This document shows positions 26,590-35,624 of a stretch of DNA of 64,000 nucleotides, in pieces. Below the pieces are notes generated by a model. It searched no databases. It was not told where the DNA came from and saw only the letters and a program-made list of their open reading frames with translations. The translations under genes and the position numbers were made by a program. Each line of letters opens with the position of its first letter. Positions within the stretch are counted from its first letter, which is position 1. The stretch comes from HGM11368 sp051883455 (lineage in GTDB: Bacteria > Bacillota > Clostridia > Christensenellales > UBA3700), in assembly GCA_051883455.1 (NCBI GenBank), contig JBJETT010000009.1, positions 166,664-230,663 on the forward strand. Direction: 5' to 3'.

Positions 26590-27631
26590 CGGCAACAAGG
26601 TTTATGCTTCTCAATTTTTACTGTTTGCGTTTATGTCCACGGTGGCTTTTAAGGTGTTGATGCTACCAAAATACCTCGCCACTGCCACGGGTGCGACGTC
26701 GTGGTTGATTATGGCGATTATGTCGGTGATAGAGCTGGGTTATCTTGCACTACTCTACTATATTTCTTTGCGTGGCGGTATCTTTGGCGACGCTTTGCCT
26801 TCCGTTTTCAAGAAGGTTGCCGCTGTCGCCATAATAATAAGCTGCGCCGTCAAGCTATGCGTGTTTGGCGGAGAGTTTTGCTCCTACGTCGGCACCAGCG
26901 TCTTTGACGGGGTAAATTGGTTGTATATTGCTCTAGCCTTAGTCCCTTGTCTCGCCTACGTCGCTTCTCGAGGGCTCAATAGTCTTGGCAGAGCTTGCCA
27001 AATTCTCTTTTGGGTCATTGCTTTTACAGTTAATTTCAACGTGTTTTTTGCAAGACTCGAGGGCAACGCCTACAACCTCTTGCCTTTTGGCTCTTTTGCC
27101 GACGCCGTAGAGGGCGTGGATAGGCATATTGTGTGGTTTGCCGACTTTACCCCACTGCTGTTGGTGAGCTCTAGCAGTGCAAAGCGCCAACGCGCAATAT
27201 CGATATTTACGTTGATTTTGACGGCAATCTTTCCTACTCTCATCACGGTTTTCTTCCTCTACTCTTACGGCGACGGGGCGGTCTTCGTCGACAACGCTAT
27301 TAGTAGACTGACCGATTTCCACCTTTTGGCTACCATAATGGGAAAAGCCGATTTGTTTACCGTGGTGAGTTGGTTGATTTTGGCTGTCGTCAAACTGTCG
27401 TTGATTTTCTACGCACTCACCGCCTCGATATCCGTCTTGATAGGCGAGCACAAGGTCACGCCGTTCGTATTGTCGGCATTGGTCGTCGTGGCAATCGTAT
27501 TTGCAATGCGCGACGTAGATAGATATTACTTATTCGGCACTAGTCCGATTAGATACGTCGTGGGCGGGATAGAATATCTGCTACCGGTCGTCACCGGCAT
27601 CACTCTTGGGAGGAAATATGCTAAAAAATAA
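26582..27631 (+). CDS. gerAB: Spore germination protein GerAB family
   Basis: This 349-residue integral membrane protein has about ten hydrophobic segments and belongs to the GerAB/APC-superfamily transporters that form the germinant-binding subunit of the receptor. I prefer the ATG at 26582 (MTDGNKVYASQF), preceded by GGGG at 26569-26572, over the ATG at 26567. Typical features are the first helix start QFLLFAFMSTVAFKVLMLP and the paired loops around residue 180-220. It overlaps gerAA and, at its end, gerAC, so the three are translated as one operon. Confidence 0.88.
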   Translation: MTDGNKVYASQFLLFAFMSTVAFKVLMLPKYLATATGATSWLIMAIMSVIELGYLALLYYISLRGGIFGDALPSVFKKVAAVAIIISCAVKLCVFGGEFCSYVGTSVFDGVNWLYIALALVPCLAYVASRGLNSLGRACQILFWVIAFTVNFNVFFARLEGNAYNLLPFGSFADAVEGVDRHIVWFADFTPLLLVSSSSAKRQRAISIFTLILTAIFPTLITVFFLYSYGDGAVFVDNAISRLTDFHLLATIMGKADLFTVVSWLILAVVKLSLIFYALTASISVLIGEHKVTPFVLSALVVVAIVFAMRDVDRYYLFGTSPIRYVVGGIEYLLPVVTGITLGRKYAKK

Positions 27632-28622
27632 AACCATTATGATACTCGTGTTGATAGCCGTGTTGATTGTTTTCGACTACCTCGTGCCGAGTATTGACGT
27701 AAGCAAGCGCGCTATCGTAGTAGGTATCGGACTTGGGCAACAGGACGGACGGCTACTATTATCCGTGCAAAGCCTATCTCGCAAAAAGAGCGAAACGGCG
27801 GAATATCAAGTAGATTCCGTAACGTGCGACGAGCTCATAGACGGCGTAGAAACGCTGGGGCTAACCTTGGGCGGTAGGCTTAGCCTTGCTCACACCTTGA
27901 CGATAATCGTCGAAGATAACGTAGTCGCGCTCTCTGCCCTCGACTATCTCGCCAAGAACAATCTAGTCAGTGACCGCACCTATATCCTTGCTACAACTAC
28001 ATCCGCCAAAGAGCTACTGTCTGCCAAAGCCACGGGCAACGACTCGACCTCGGCAGTGCTGAGAGAGTCGCAAGAGATTGCCAAAACCCACGCGGGAGTA
28101 CCCGCTTGCAACGTACGCAAATATCTCGCCGATAGCTCGGGCGTCGGGCGATGCGTCAATCTACCCGTAGTTACTCTCAAAAACGGGGCTTTTTCTATTA
28201 CAACTTCGCTTGCCGTCAAAGACGGCGCGCCTACCTTGTTGATGGACGACGAAGCCTGCTTAGGAATAAGCCTAGTAGAAGGTAGAATTTTTGACGCCAA
28301 AACCTACGTCAAAGATTTGGGAGAAAGCGTGGAGCTCGTGTCCTCAAAGCTCGACTTTTCTATGACGGACGGCGTAGTCAAACTGCAACTCAAGCTCTCA
28401 GCCAAAGCCTTCAATTCGCAAGGACTAGAGCAAAAAGAAAAACAAGCCGTGGAAAAACATGCCGTTTCCGCAGTCACTCACGCCTTTCATCAAGGGGCAA
28501 GCTATAACTGCGACGTGTTGCATATATTCCAACGCGTCAAAGCCTTTTATCCTAACGAGTGGGCGTCTATCTCGCCCGAGATTTCCCTGTTGCCCGTACA
28601 AGTCGAAGTCAAATTCGTATAA
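27618..28622 (+). CDS. gerAC: Spore germination protein GerAC family, without lipobox
   Basis: The protein has 334 residues from the ATG at 27618, which is preceded by GGGAGGAAAT. GerAC proteins are normally lipoproteins with an LxGC lipobox, but here the N-terminal helix (MLKNKTIMILVLIAVLIVF) is followed by DYLVPSIDVSKR with no Cys, so it is probably held by an uncleaved helix. The start of the mature part (RAIVVGIGLGQQDGRL) and the C-terminal region (EHAVSAVTHAF-like, YNCDVLHIFQRVKAFYPNEW) are typical of GerAC domains. The 14-base overlap with gerAB supports coupling. Confidence 0.85.
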   Translation: MLKNKTIMILVLIAVLIVFDYLVPSIDVSKRAIVVGIGLGQQDGRLLLSVQSLSRKKSETAEYQVDSVTCDELIDGVETLGLTLGGRLSLAHTLTIIVEDNVVALSALDYLAKNNLVSDRTYILATTTSAKELLSAKATGNDSTSAVLRESQEIAKTHAGVPACNVRKYLADSSGVGRCVNLPVVTLKNGAFSITTSLAVKDGAPTLLMDDEACLGISLVEGRIFDAKTYVKDLGESVELVSSKLDFSMTDGVVKLQLKLSAKAFNSQGLEQKEKQAVEKHAVSAVTHAFHQGASYNCDVLHIFQRVKAFYPNEWASISPEISLLPVQVEVKFV

Positions 28623-28647
28623 CGTTTTGCCATTGAAGCAAAACAAA

Positions 28648-28688
28648 AATCCGCGCAACCGATATGATTGCACGGACTTGTTTTTCTC
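28648..28688. terminator. Probable bidirectional terminator between gerAC and hexosaminidase
   Basis: An imperfect stem TCCGCGCAA / TTGCACGGA with A-rich left and T-rich right flanks lies between convergent genes. Confidence 0.5.
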
Positions 28689-28693
28689 TTTGA

Positions 28694-30268
28694 TTATTTG
28701 TTGAGGTCAAACTCTACGTTTTCGTCACCGTTGTACCAAGTGGCTCTACGCTTTGCGCGTTTGATAAGGTTGCGCACGCAAGATATCTCGTCTTTGGCGT
28801 AGCCGATACCGTTAGCCGTCAAGATTGGTTTAAATCCATCGAGGCGCGCCTTAAATTCTTTCCAATTCTTGCCGTTTTGGTTCCAAGCCACTTCGCTCAA
28901 AGCTTCCATTCTTGGATAGAGTTGGAAGTTGAGCTTTTCAGGTGTGGCAATCCATTCCGTCCATACCGTGCCTTCCACGCCGAGCACGCCCTCCTTGTGA
29001 CAAGGCTTGATGCCGTCGAAGTAAGGGCGGAAGGAATAGGTGGTCTGCAACGGATATTGAGCGTATGGCATATCAAAATAGAAGTATTTGTGTTTGCTCA
29101 GCACCACTTGACCGCCACTATTAAGATGATTTTTGACGTTGAGGTCAAGCGTTGGCACCCAATATTGTACCACTACGCTACTGTCGAGGTTTTTGCCTTC
29201 GAGCACCTCGTTCCAACCCAAGAGCCTTTTGTTCTTGGTGGCAAGATACTTTTGCACCTCATTGATAAAGTAACCTTGCAGTTGCTTTTCGTCCTTTAGA
29301 CCCTTTTCTTTTATCAAAGCTTGGCAATGCTCGCAGTTTTTCCACTCTTCCTTTGGCGCTTCGTCGCCGCCTATATGGAAGTATGGCGCAGGGAACATCT
29401 CGCAAATCTCGTCAATGACGTCGTAGATAAATTGCATGGTGGTAGGCTTGCCTATGCATGCGCTTCTATTCCAATCCTTTTGACCAATAGACAAAGGATA
29501 TTTACCGCCAAAGTACCACGCAACTTCAACTTTTTTCTCTCTACAAGCAAGGTGCGGATAAGCCGCAAACGCTGCTTGGAAGTGCGCAGGCATATCTATC
29601 TCCGGCACGATGATTATACCGCGCTTTTGGGCGTATTCAACAACTTCTTTGGCGTCCTCTTGGGTATAAAAACCACTCACAGGCGTGCCGTCGTCGTCGG
29701 TAGAACGCCAACCGTGGATATTGGACTTCTCTCTCTTAGAACCTATCTCGGTGAGAAGCGGATATTTTTTGATTTCTATTCTCCAACCTTGGTCGTCGGT
29801 GAGGTGCCAATGCAACACGTTGAGCTTGTGCATTGCCATCATGTCGATATATTTTTTGACAAACTCTTTGCCAAAAAAGTGCCTCGACTCGTCCAGATGA
29901 AGTCCTCTCCAACTAAACTCAGGCTTGTCCTCTATATGGCACTTATCTACAACGCCGTCCGCGTCCTTACAGTCGGCATAGCTCATAATTCGCAAGGTTT
30001 GCAAAGCGTAAAAAGCTCCCTCGTAACTGCTAGCTTCGATGCTCACGCCGTCCTCGACGTCTAGCCCGTAACCTTCTTGGGCGATGGACTTGGCTACGCT
30101 CACCTTTAGAGTTTTGTCTCCGCCTTGGTCAAAAAACTTGCCAAAATACTCTTGAACGAACTCTCTAAGACCGTCAAATTCTTGAGCAATCTCAACGTTG
30201 CCAATGCTTTTGAGGTCAAACGTGCCTTGTTTTTGCTGATATTTTTGCGGTTTTGGAATAATATTCAT
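28694..30268 (-). CDS. Beta-N-acetylhexosaminidase, GH20
   Basis: The protein has about 524 residues from the ATG at 30268 (RBS GGGAGGG). It hydrolyses terminal beta-linked GlcNAc or GalNAc. A GH20b-type N-terminal domain (residues about 1-115) is followed by the TIM barrel with HWHLTDDQGWRIEI (about 152-165), MPAHFQAA and the catalytic Asp-Glu pair in HIGGDEAPKEEW (about 295-306). A WxxxP/WNEVLEG stretch follows. No signal peptide is seen, so it acts in the cytoplasm on imported disaccharides or oligosaccharides. It is a single-gene unit with a consensus promoter. With nagA it supports GlcNAc salvage. Confidence 0.92.
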   Translation of the reverse strand: MNIIPKPQKYQQKQGTFDLKSIGNVEIAQEFDGLREFVQEYFGKFFDQGGDKTLKVSVAKSIAQEGYGLDVEDGVSIEASSYEGAFYALQTLRIMSYADCKDADGVVDKCHIEDKPEFSWRGLHLDESRHFFGKEFVKKYIDMMAMHKLNVLHWHLTDDQGWRIEIKKYPLLTEIGSKREKSNIHGWRSTDDDGTPVSGFYTQEDAKEVVEYAQKRGIIIVPEIDMPAHFQAAFAAYPHLACREKKVEVAWYFGGKYPLSIGQKDWNRSACIGKPTTMQFIYDVIDEICEMFPAPYFHIGGDEAPKEEWKNCEHCQALIKEKGLKDEKQLQGYFINEVQKYLATKNKRLLGWNEVLEGKNLDSSVVVQYWVPTLDLNVKNHLNSGGQVVLSKHKYFYFDMPYAQYPLQTTYSFRPYFDGIKPCHKEGVLGVEGTVWTEWIATPEKLNFQLYPRMEALSEVAWNQNGKNWKEFKARLDGFKPILTANGIGYAKDEISCVRNLIKRAKRRATWYNGDENVEFDLNK

Positions 30269-30296
30269 AACCACCCTCCCTATATCTTATGCTTTG

Positions 30297-30325
30297 AGTA
30301 TATACAAAAATACTCACCGTGTCAA
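30297..30325 (-). promoter_or_regulatory. Promoter for the GH20 gene
   Basis: Minus strand TTGACA (30320-30325), 17-base spacer, TATACT (30297-30302). Confidence 0.85.
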
Positions 30326-30390
30326 TAGGGTTTTTCACTTTTTTAAGTGACTTTCATAAGTTTTATAATGGCTTGGTCTTCTATGTAGTG

Positions 30391-30792
30391 CTATTCGTCG
30401 TCCTTTTTCTCTTCTCCTAGTAAACGCTCGCTAAGCTTAATTATCTGACTAGAATATTTGTTTTTGAGCCTCAGAAAAATCGCTTTATGTAGCAATGGCG
30501 CAACAATGCAAGCCAGCAAACCGACAATGCCGACTATTGACCCCACAATCATATTCTCCCACACCATAACGATTGACATTCCCCATCCTAGCACCAACGT
30601 GCCGGCCACTCCGACTATCGTTGCTATCGTTTTTGGTATATTCTTTACCTTTTTGTCAAGCTGCAAAAGCTCGGCTAAGTCGCTGTCTTTTTGCGTGTCC
30701 ATGCCACCGTACTGCCTTTTGATGTTTTCCACTTGTTTCTTTTCGGCTTGCGATAACGATGAGTAAGTATAACTAAATTCTTTATTATTCAT
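30391..30792 (-). CDS. Small two-helix membrane protein of the two-component operon
   Basis: The protein has 133 residues from the ATG at 30792 (MNNKEFSYTYSS). The first 50 residues are charged and helical (SQAEKKQVENIKRQYGG), two membrane helices follow (about 63-87 and 90-110), and the tail is basic then acidic. I recognise no family. The start overlaps the end of the upstream membrane-protein gene by eight bases, so it is the fourth gene of a coupled operon with a response regulator and a histidine kinase, suggesting a role in the same envelope response. Confidence 0.6.
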   Translation of the reverse strand: MNNKEFSYTYSSLSQAEKKQVENIKRQYGGMDTQKDSDLAELLQLDKKVKNIPKTIATIVGVAGTLVLGWGMSIVMVWENMIVGSIVGIVGLLACIVAPLLHKAIFLRLKNKYSSQIIKLSERLLGEEKKDDE

Positions 30793-31729
30793 TTTTCTCA
30801 TTTCCTTGTAACGTTTTTGAGTTGGCAATTTTTAGTAGTTGATTTCTTCTTTTTTGACCTCTTACGATAATTATTATGCCCACCGCCAACACGCCGAGGC
30901 ACACTATAGTACCCGTGATGCCGTTGAATAGCGGTTGTTTGGTTCCGTCCGCGCCAAACTGCGCCAATAGAGCCGTTTGCAAGGCAATGACCGATACCAA
31001 TGCATCGGTAAACGACACTGCTTGCATAGCTTCTACCGTCATATCGCCTTGTCTCTTGGACTTAGGCAGATTGACGATAGCCATAGTCAGTTTGTAGACG
31101 GTATAGGCGGCGTAGGCGTAAATCAGCGTGCCTTGATATCTAAACGACTTGCCGGCAAACGTCATCATCAATACGACCAAAAATAAAGCCGAGTTGAGCA
31201 CCAACAATACTATTCCGCTATTGCGACAAGTGGTGGCTTCTTTGATTTCTATCGAAATCTCGTCGGGGTCCTTACCGATTTTCCTTTTGTGATGCACGAG
31301 TATTCCGCCTCTAGTCAAGGCTAGCATCACGTAATATATCGCTAGTGCTCCGTGCCAAATCGAGCCGGTAATGAGCCAAGTATATCCGTTGATAAAGCCG
31401 TAGCCAACGCTCATCACAAAACTACCTATACCAAAGATGATTTTTCTAAATCCAAAGTCGTCCATCATCTTGTCCGTAAAGGGGTGTGCTCGTAGCCACT
31501 CTTTGACGGCTTTGACGGTGATTGGCAAATTTTTGATTATCAAAACTACGCTGTAGGTCAGTCCAACCATAGCTAATGCATAAAAGACAAAAGATAATTT
31601 TTGCCAACCTGTATCGAGTTTTTGAGCCGCTGCGAGCATTGCAAGCACGATGCTCGCTACCGTAACGATATACACGACAACCCGCACGGCAATAGGCGGC
31701 CTCAGCCACGAAAACCACTTATCACTCAT
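30785..31729 (-). CDS. Polytopic membrane protein linked to a two-component system
   Basis: This 314-residue protein has about eight hydrophobic segments and a central basic loop (LVHHKRKIGKDPDEISIEI). I do not recognise a family. Its start overlaps the stop of the histidine kinase by eight bases, and it is followed by a small two-helix protein, so both are likely outputs or sensors of the same two-component operon. An inner-membrane location is clear from hydrophobicity; transport or signalling function is open. Confidence 0.6.
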   Translation of the reverse strand: MSDKWFSWLRPPIAVRVVVYIVTVASIVLAMLAAAQKLDTGWQKLSFVFYALAMVGLTYSVVLIIKNLPITVKAVKEWLRAHPFTDKMMDDFGFRKIIFGIGSFVMSVGYGFINGYTWLITGSIWHGALAIYYVMLALTRGGILVHHKRKIGKDPDEISIEIKEATTCRNSGIVLLVLNSALFLVVLMMTFAGKSFRYQGTLIYAYAAYTVYKLTMAIVNLPKSKRQGDMTVEAMQAVSFTDALVSVIALQTALLAQFGADGTKQPLFNGITGTIVCLGVLAVGIIIIVRGQKRRNQLLKIANSKTLQGNEKNE

Positions 31730-32756
31730 TGATTACACCCTTCAACACGACCGTAAACGTCGTGCCGACTCCAACTTGCGAGTCCACCGAAATTTTTCCT
31801 CCAACGATGTCTATCACTTGTTTTACCATGGCTAGTCCCAAGCCGTTGCCACCAACCGAGTGAGAGAGGTCGCATTGATAAAATTTATCAAAAATCCTCT
31901 CACCGTCTTGTGGTGCGATACCGCAGCCGCTGTCGGACATCTTTACCACGGCGCAGTCGCCGCTCCTGCCCAACTTGACTTTGATATATCCGCTCTCAGT
32001 AAATTTTAGCGCGTTGGACAATAGATTGTTCCATACCAATTCCAATAGACTTTCATTGCTTAGTATGTGCATTTCTTCTATGTCGCATTCCAAGTCAAGC
32101 CCCTTGTCGGCAATGCTCGGCTCGTACTCTGCGACAATTCTTTCCAACTGCGCGGTAAGGTAGAAGTCTTTGTTTTCCACTTCCAATTCTTGGTGCTCGA
32201 GCTTGCTGAGCTGTAATACGTTGTTGACGAGCCCCGCAAGCTTATCCACCGAGCCTATTATCTTGTCTACGCAACGCTTTTTGTCCTCTTCTTTTATCTT
32301 GTCGTCGCTCAGCCATTTGGCGTATGAGGATATTACTGCGAGCGGAGTCTTCATCTCGTGAGAGACGTTGGACACGAAGTCGTTGTTGAGCAGCTCCGCC
32401 TTCTTCAATTCTCGTGCCATCACGTTGATTTTGTCGGCTATCTCGTAGAGTTCGTTTTGGCTAATTGGCGTATTGTCAAGACGTATTTGTTGATCAAAAT
32501 CGCCACGGGCTATCTTGGTGGTGGCTTCTAAAATTTTGCCTACGGGTTTGTCCACCATGACTCTTCGCCTAATTGCGTCAATCAGCGTACATATAGCCGA
32601 CAGCGCGACGATTACCACAAGCATAATCAGCGCAATCCATCGTCTGTCTTGCGTTCTACTGGCAACGGCGTCGTATATCAACACCGCCGTCTCGATTACC
32701 ACCGTCGTCCATACAAAAAAGAAGATTATACCCGTAAAATTGACTTTCTTTTTCAT
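31722..32756 (-). CDS. Sensor histidine kinase
   Basis: This 344-residue kinase has two membrane helices close together (about 7-30 and 41-62), so only a very short exterior loop and probable intramembrane sensing. A HAMP domain follows (about 65-117, ending ARELKKAE), then the HisKA box with the phospho-accepting His in NVSHEMKTPLAV (about 130-141), and the HATPase domain with N box (WNNLLSNALKF), G1 (DSGCGIAP) and G2 (GGNGLGLAMV). Its start overlaps the response-regulator stop (ATGA) and its end overlaps the next membrane-protein gene. It phosphorylates the partner encoded just upstream. Confidence 0.92.
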   Translation of the reverse strand: MKKKVNFTGIIFFFVWTTVVIETAVLIYDAVASRTQDRRWIALIMLVVIVALSAICTLIDAIRRRVMVDKPVGKILEATTKIARGDFDQQIRLDNTPISQNELYEIADKINVMARELKKAELLNNDFVSNVSHEMKTPLAVISSYAKWLSDDKIKEEDKKRCVDKIIGSVDKLAGLVNNVLQLSKLEHQELEVENKDFYLTAQLERIVAEYEPSIADKGLDLECDIEEMHILSNESLLELVWNNLLSNALKFTESGYIKVKLGRSGDCAVVKMSDSGCGIAPQDGERIFDKFYQCDLSHSVGGNGLGLAMVKQVIDIVGGKISVDSQVGVGTTFTVVLKGVINE

Positions 32757-33424
32757 TTGAGCACCGCCTTATAGCCTAGCCCGTGCACGGTTACTATCTC
32801 AAAGCCCGTACAAGAGGCTGTCTTTTCTCTCAATTTAGCCATATATACGTCCACCGTCCTTGACGTAGCCGAACTGTCGTAGTCCCAAAACTCGTCCATA
32901 AGCGCCGAGCGTGTAAAGGTCTTTTTGGGATAGGATAGCATTTTGAACAATAGGTCAAACTCTCTCACGGTGAGAGCAATTTCTTTGCCGTCTATGCTAG
33001 CAGACCTCTCCTCGAGGTTCATGCAAAAGTTGCCTATCGTCAATTCCTTTTTGCTATCAACGTTCGCTCTACGCAAAACGGCAACGATTTTCATAATCAA
33101 TTCGTCCATATCGAAAGGCTTGGTCACGTAATCGTCTATGCCGAGGTTGTAACCCAACATTTTAGACGGCTTGTCGTCCTTGGCGGACATAAAAATCACG
33201 GGGGTTTGGTCGCCCTTGGTGCGCAACTTTTGCGTCAAACTAAATCCGTCAAGCCTAGGCATCATAATATCCGTAAGCAACAAGTCGTATTTGGTCTTTT
33301 CCCACTCTTCCAACGCCTGCACTCCGTCAAAACAAGCTTTGACCTCGTAGCCGTAGTTGCTCAAGCTCACCGAAACGTACGTATTGAGGTCTCTATCGTC
33401 CTCCGCTACCAAAATTTTGGTCAT
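32753..33424 (-). CDS. OmpR/PhoB-family response regulator
   Basis: This 223-residue regulator has a receiver domain (residues 1-120) with acidic pocket EDD, phospho-acceptor Asp in LLLTDIMMP (about 52) and Lys in YVTKPFD, followed by a winged-helix DNA-binding domain (about 130-223) ending in RTVDVYMAKLREK...VHGLGYKAV. It heads an operon with its histidine kinase and two membrane proteins. A purine-rich RBS (AAGGAAGG) precedes the ATG. The gap 33425-33647 upstream is AT-rich with no gene; I could not define a convincing promoter in it. Confidence 0.93.
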   Translation of the reverse strand: MTKILVAEDDRDLNTYVSVSLSNYGYEVKACFDGVQALEEWEKTKYDLLLTDIMMPRLDGFSLTQKLRTKGDQTPVIFMSAKDDKPSKMLGYNLGIDDYVTKPFDMDELIMKIVAVLRRANVDSKKELTIGNFCMNLEERSASIDGKEIALTVREFDLLFKMLSYPKKTFTRSALMDEFWDYDSSATSRTVDVYMAKLREKTASCTGFEIVTVHGLGYKAVLK

Positions 33425-33579
33425 AATCCACCTTCCTTTTAGTCTATCATACCATTTTTGTAGTAGGTGTTGGTTGCTATTTTGTTAAAATAATGTAAAA
33501 TTGCGATATAATATTTCTCATTTCAACAAAATTGAACATATAATTTTGCATATCTTTCGTGTTGCAATTTTCATAATTT

Positions 33580-33612
33580 AAAAATTATCTAGTGCTTATT
33601 CTGCACTAGATA
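33580..33612 (-). terminator. Terminator of the TIR-DeoR/pfkB operon
   Basis: A perfect 14-base stem (AAATTATCTAGTGC and its complement) with a 7-base loop is followed on the minus strand by a T-rich run. It lies just downstream of the pfkB-type gene. Confidence 0.75.
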
Positions 33613-33647
33613 ATTTCAAAATCCTCGTTTTTTGGTCTTTTTTACTG

Positions 33648-34517
33648 CTAAATCGTTTCTATGTACTTTTTTACACCGTCAACTACGCCTCTAACAGTCG
33701 TCGATATCCCCGCAACCTTAGTGGCTTCTTTCAAAGCATTTGGAAAATCCAATCCAACATTGTATGCAAAATGACAATACGCACCATGGAAAACGTCGCC
33801 TGCACCTAAAGTATCGATGGCGTTTACCGCCACGGTAGGTATTTCTTGCATTGCCGACATATCTTCCGTCTTATAAAGCACAGACTTTTTTCCTCTAGTA
33901 ATAGCCGCACGTTGGTGGTGGTATCTATTCATAAGTTCGATGCCGTTTAGTCCATCTTTTGCAAAGACTTCCGAACATATCAAAGTAGGATTAAATCTTA
34001 ATATTTTATCAAAAGTTTCTTTCCAATCTCCTACGTCGATTACAATATCTTTTCTCTCCGCCTTTGCCACATTGAGCAGTCTATCATCAATGTGAGAAAA
34101 ATGTCCGTCGTATAAAACAAAGTCGCAATCCTTAACCGCCTCGTCTATTGCGGAAAAGTCGTTAAGATTATATATAGGATTTCTTCCACTCAAAATTGTA
34201 CGAGTTGCGTCCTTAGTGTTGACATAAATCGAAGATATATTTTTTACATCGTCGTCATTGCACATATCAATCACTTTAATCCTATATTCTGCCATTTGCT
34301 GTTTGATTACTTTTCCAACCGCAGAATTGCCAATATACGTCAAAACTACACTTTCCCCTCCCAAAAGAGAAAACGTAATCGCCGCATTTGCAGCAGGACC
34401 TCCAATACAAGAACGAACGTCGCCAACTTTCATTTTCAAATCTTCTTTCGGCAAGGGTTTATTTTCATAAAAAACGACGTCTAAACCACATAACCCTACA
34501 AATAATCCTTTACTCAT
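33648..34517 (-). CDS. PfkB-family sugar or nucleoside kinase
   Basis: The protein has 289 residues from the ATG at 34517 (a GTG just upstream is in frame). It carries the PfkB N-terminal signature GGPAANAAITFSLLGG (residues about 38-53) and the C-terminal nucleotide/catalytic motif AIDTLGAGDVFHGAY with its Asp base. It phosphorylates a sugar, sugar phosphate or nucleoside; the substrate cannot be told. It overlaps the preceding acetyltransferase by eight bases and is the last gene of a four-gene operon headed by a TIR-DeoR-sensor fusion. A fructosamine-kinase-like or ribokinase-like role is possible. Confidence 0.85.
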   Translation of the reverse strand: MSKGLFVGLCGLDVVFYENKPLPKEDLKMKVGDVRSCIGGPAANAAITFSLLGGESVVLTYIGNSAVGKVIKQQMAEYRIKVIDMCNDDDVKNISSIYVNTKDATRTILSGRNPIYNLNDFSAIDEAVKDCDFVLYDGHFSHIDDRLLNVAKAERKDIVIDVGDWKETFDKILRFNPTLICSEVFAKDGLNGIELMNRYHHQRAAITRGKKSVLYKTEDMSAMQEIPTVAVNAIDTLGAGDVFHGAYCHFAYNVGLDFPNALKEATKVAGISTTVRGVVDGVKKYIETI

Positions 34518-35052
34518 CACAATCTTCCTCCAACTTTCTAATTACTACACAAGGCGTACCGAATGCAAGACTATCGTCTGGGATATCGTGCGTCACTAAA
34601 CTATTTGCACCAATCACGCATCGTTTACCTATTTTTACACCCGGCAATATAGTTACATTTCCACCAAGCCAAGTATATTCCCCGATATACACGGGGTTTG
34701 TATAGCACACGCGCTCCGCTCGCTTTTTGTAATTAAGCGGATGCCCTACGGTATAAATTGAACAATTTGGTCCTATTCGCACCCAATCTCCAATATATAC
34801 GTCGTCCATATCCAAAATCGTTGCAGAATAATTGATTGTCACATTTTTACCCAAATGAATTTTGTTACCACGATCACAATAAAAAGGGGCGTAAATCTTA
34901 CTATTTTCTCCAATATCACCCAAGAATCCTTGTAATGCGGTAAAATGCCCCATGGTATCTTCCGGATCCATATTGTTGTATGCAAGCGTAAATTTTCTTG
35001 CTAAATAGTTTTCTTTTTTTAATTTTTGATCACCACCAGAATAAGTGTTCAT
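34510..35052 (-). CDS. Hexapeptide-repeat O-acetyltransferase (maltose/galactoside type)
   Basis: This 180-residue protein has the left-handed beta-helix hexapeptide pattern (IHLGKNVTINYSATILDMDDVYIGDWVRIG, split across several turns) and the catalytic His in YTVGHPLN, as in maltose O-acetyltransferase and LacA. It transfers acetyl from acetyl-CoA to a sugar hydroxyl. The end VIGANSLVTHDIPDDSLAFGTPCVVIR is typical. Its ATG overlaps the HAD gene stop (ATGA). Substrate unknown; the operon points to a phosphorylated or dephosphorylated sugar. Confidence 0.85.
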   Translation of the reverse strand: MNTYSGGDQKLKKENYLARKFTLAYNNMDPEDTMGHFTALQGFLGDIGENSKIYAPFYCDRGNKIHLGKNVTINYSATILDMDDVYIGDWVRIGPNCSIYTVGHPLNYKKRAERVCYTNPVYIGEYTWLGGNVTILPGVKIGKRCVIGANSLVTHDIPDDSLAFGTPCVVIRKLEEDCDE

Positions 35053-35624
35053 AATTGCTCTATTCTCCTACAAAAGTCTTCTAAATCATCATCGTCTTTA
35101 TACAAAACCGGTACAATATTTAATCTTTCCAACCCGAAAAGATTTTTGGAGTTGTCGTCTATCATATATATCCTATTAAACTCTTCCTCAAAAGCATTAA
35201 TACATCTCTTATAAGCTTCAAGAACAGGCTTGGCGATTTTCATATCTCCAGAAATAAAAACCTTGTCGAAGTAGTCGAATAATGTAAATGGTTTTTCAAA
35301 AAGCTTTTCAAAAAGCCCCGCTGGTGCGTTTGTTAGCATTGCCACTGCATTGTTTTTTCTCAATCTAACAACAAGTTTAAGGATTCGGTCGTTGACCTCT
35401 AACAAATTATTCCATTCCGCAACGATAGTGCTACGGCTTATGCCAAGATCGGCTTGAATTTCCTCGATAATTTGTTCGATATTCTTTTCGCCACTATCCC
35501 CTCCTGCGAAGTATTTTTCCTTTAGTTTCTCTCCTTTTTCAACGCCAAAACGTGCCGCAAACCAAACAGGTGCAATTTCGCCTAAAACCACACCAAAACA
35601 ATCAAAGATTATCAAATTTCTCAT
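35049..35624 (-). CDS. HAD-superfamily phosphatase
   Basis: This 191-residue HAD-like hydrolase has motif I as FDCFGVVLG (Asp nucleophile at residue about 8 with the second acid replaced by Cys-Phe-Gly spacing, as in HAD subfamily IA variants), motif II in AMLTNAP (Thr), motif III Lys in KIAKPVLEAY and motif IV in YMIDDNSKN. It probably dephosphorylates a small metabolite. Motif I reads DCFG where DxDG or DxFG is usual, so activity is expected. It overlaps both neighbours by four bases. Confidence 0.8.
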   Translation of the reverse strand: MRNLIIFDCFGVVLGEIAPVWFAARFGVEKGEKLKEKYFAGGDSGEKNIEQIIEEIQADLGISRSTIVAEWNNLLEVNDRILKLVVRLRKNNAVAMLTNAPAGLFEKLFEKPFTLFDYFDKVFISGDMKIAKPVLEAYKRCINAFEEEFNRIYMIDDNSKNLFGLERLNIVPVLYKDDDDLEDFCRRIEQL

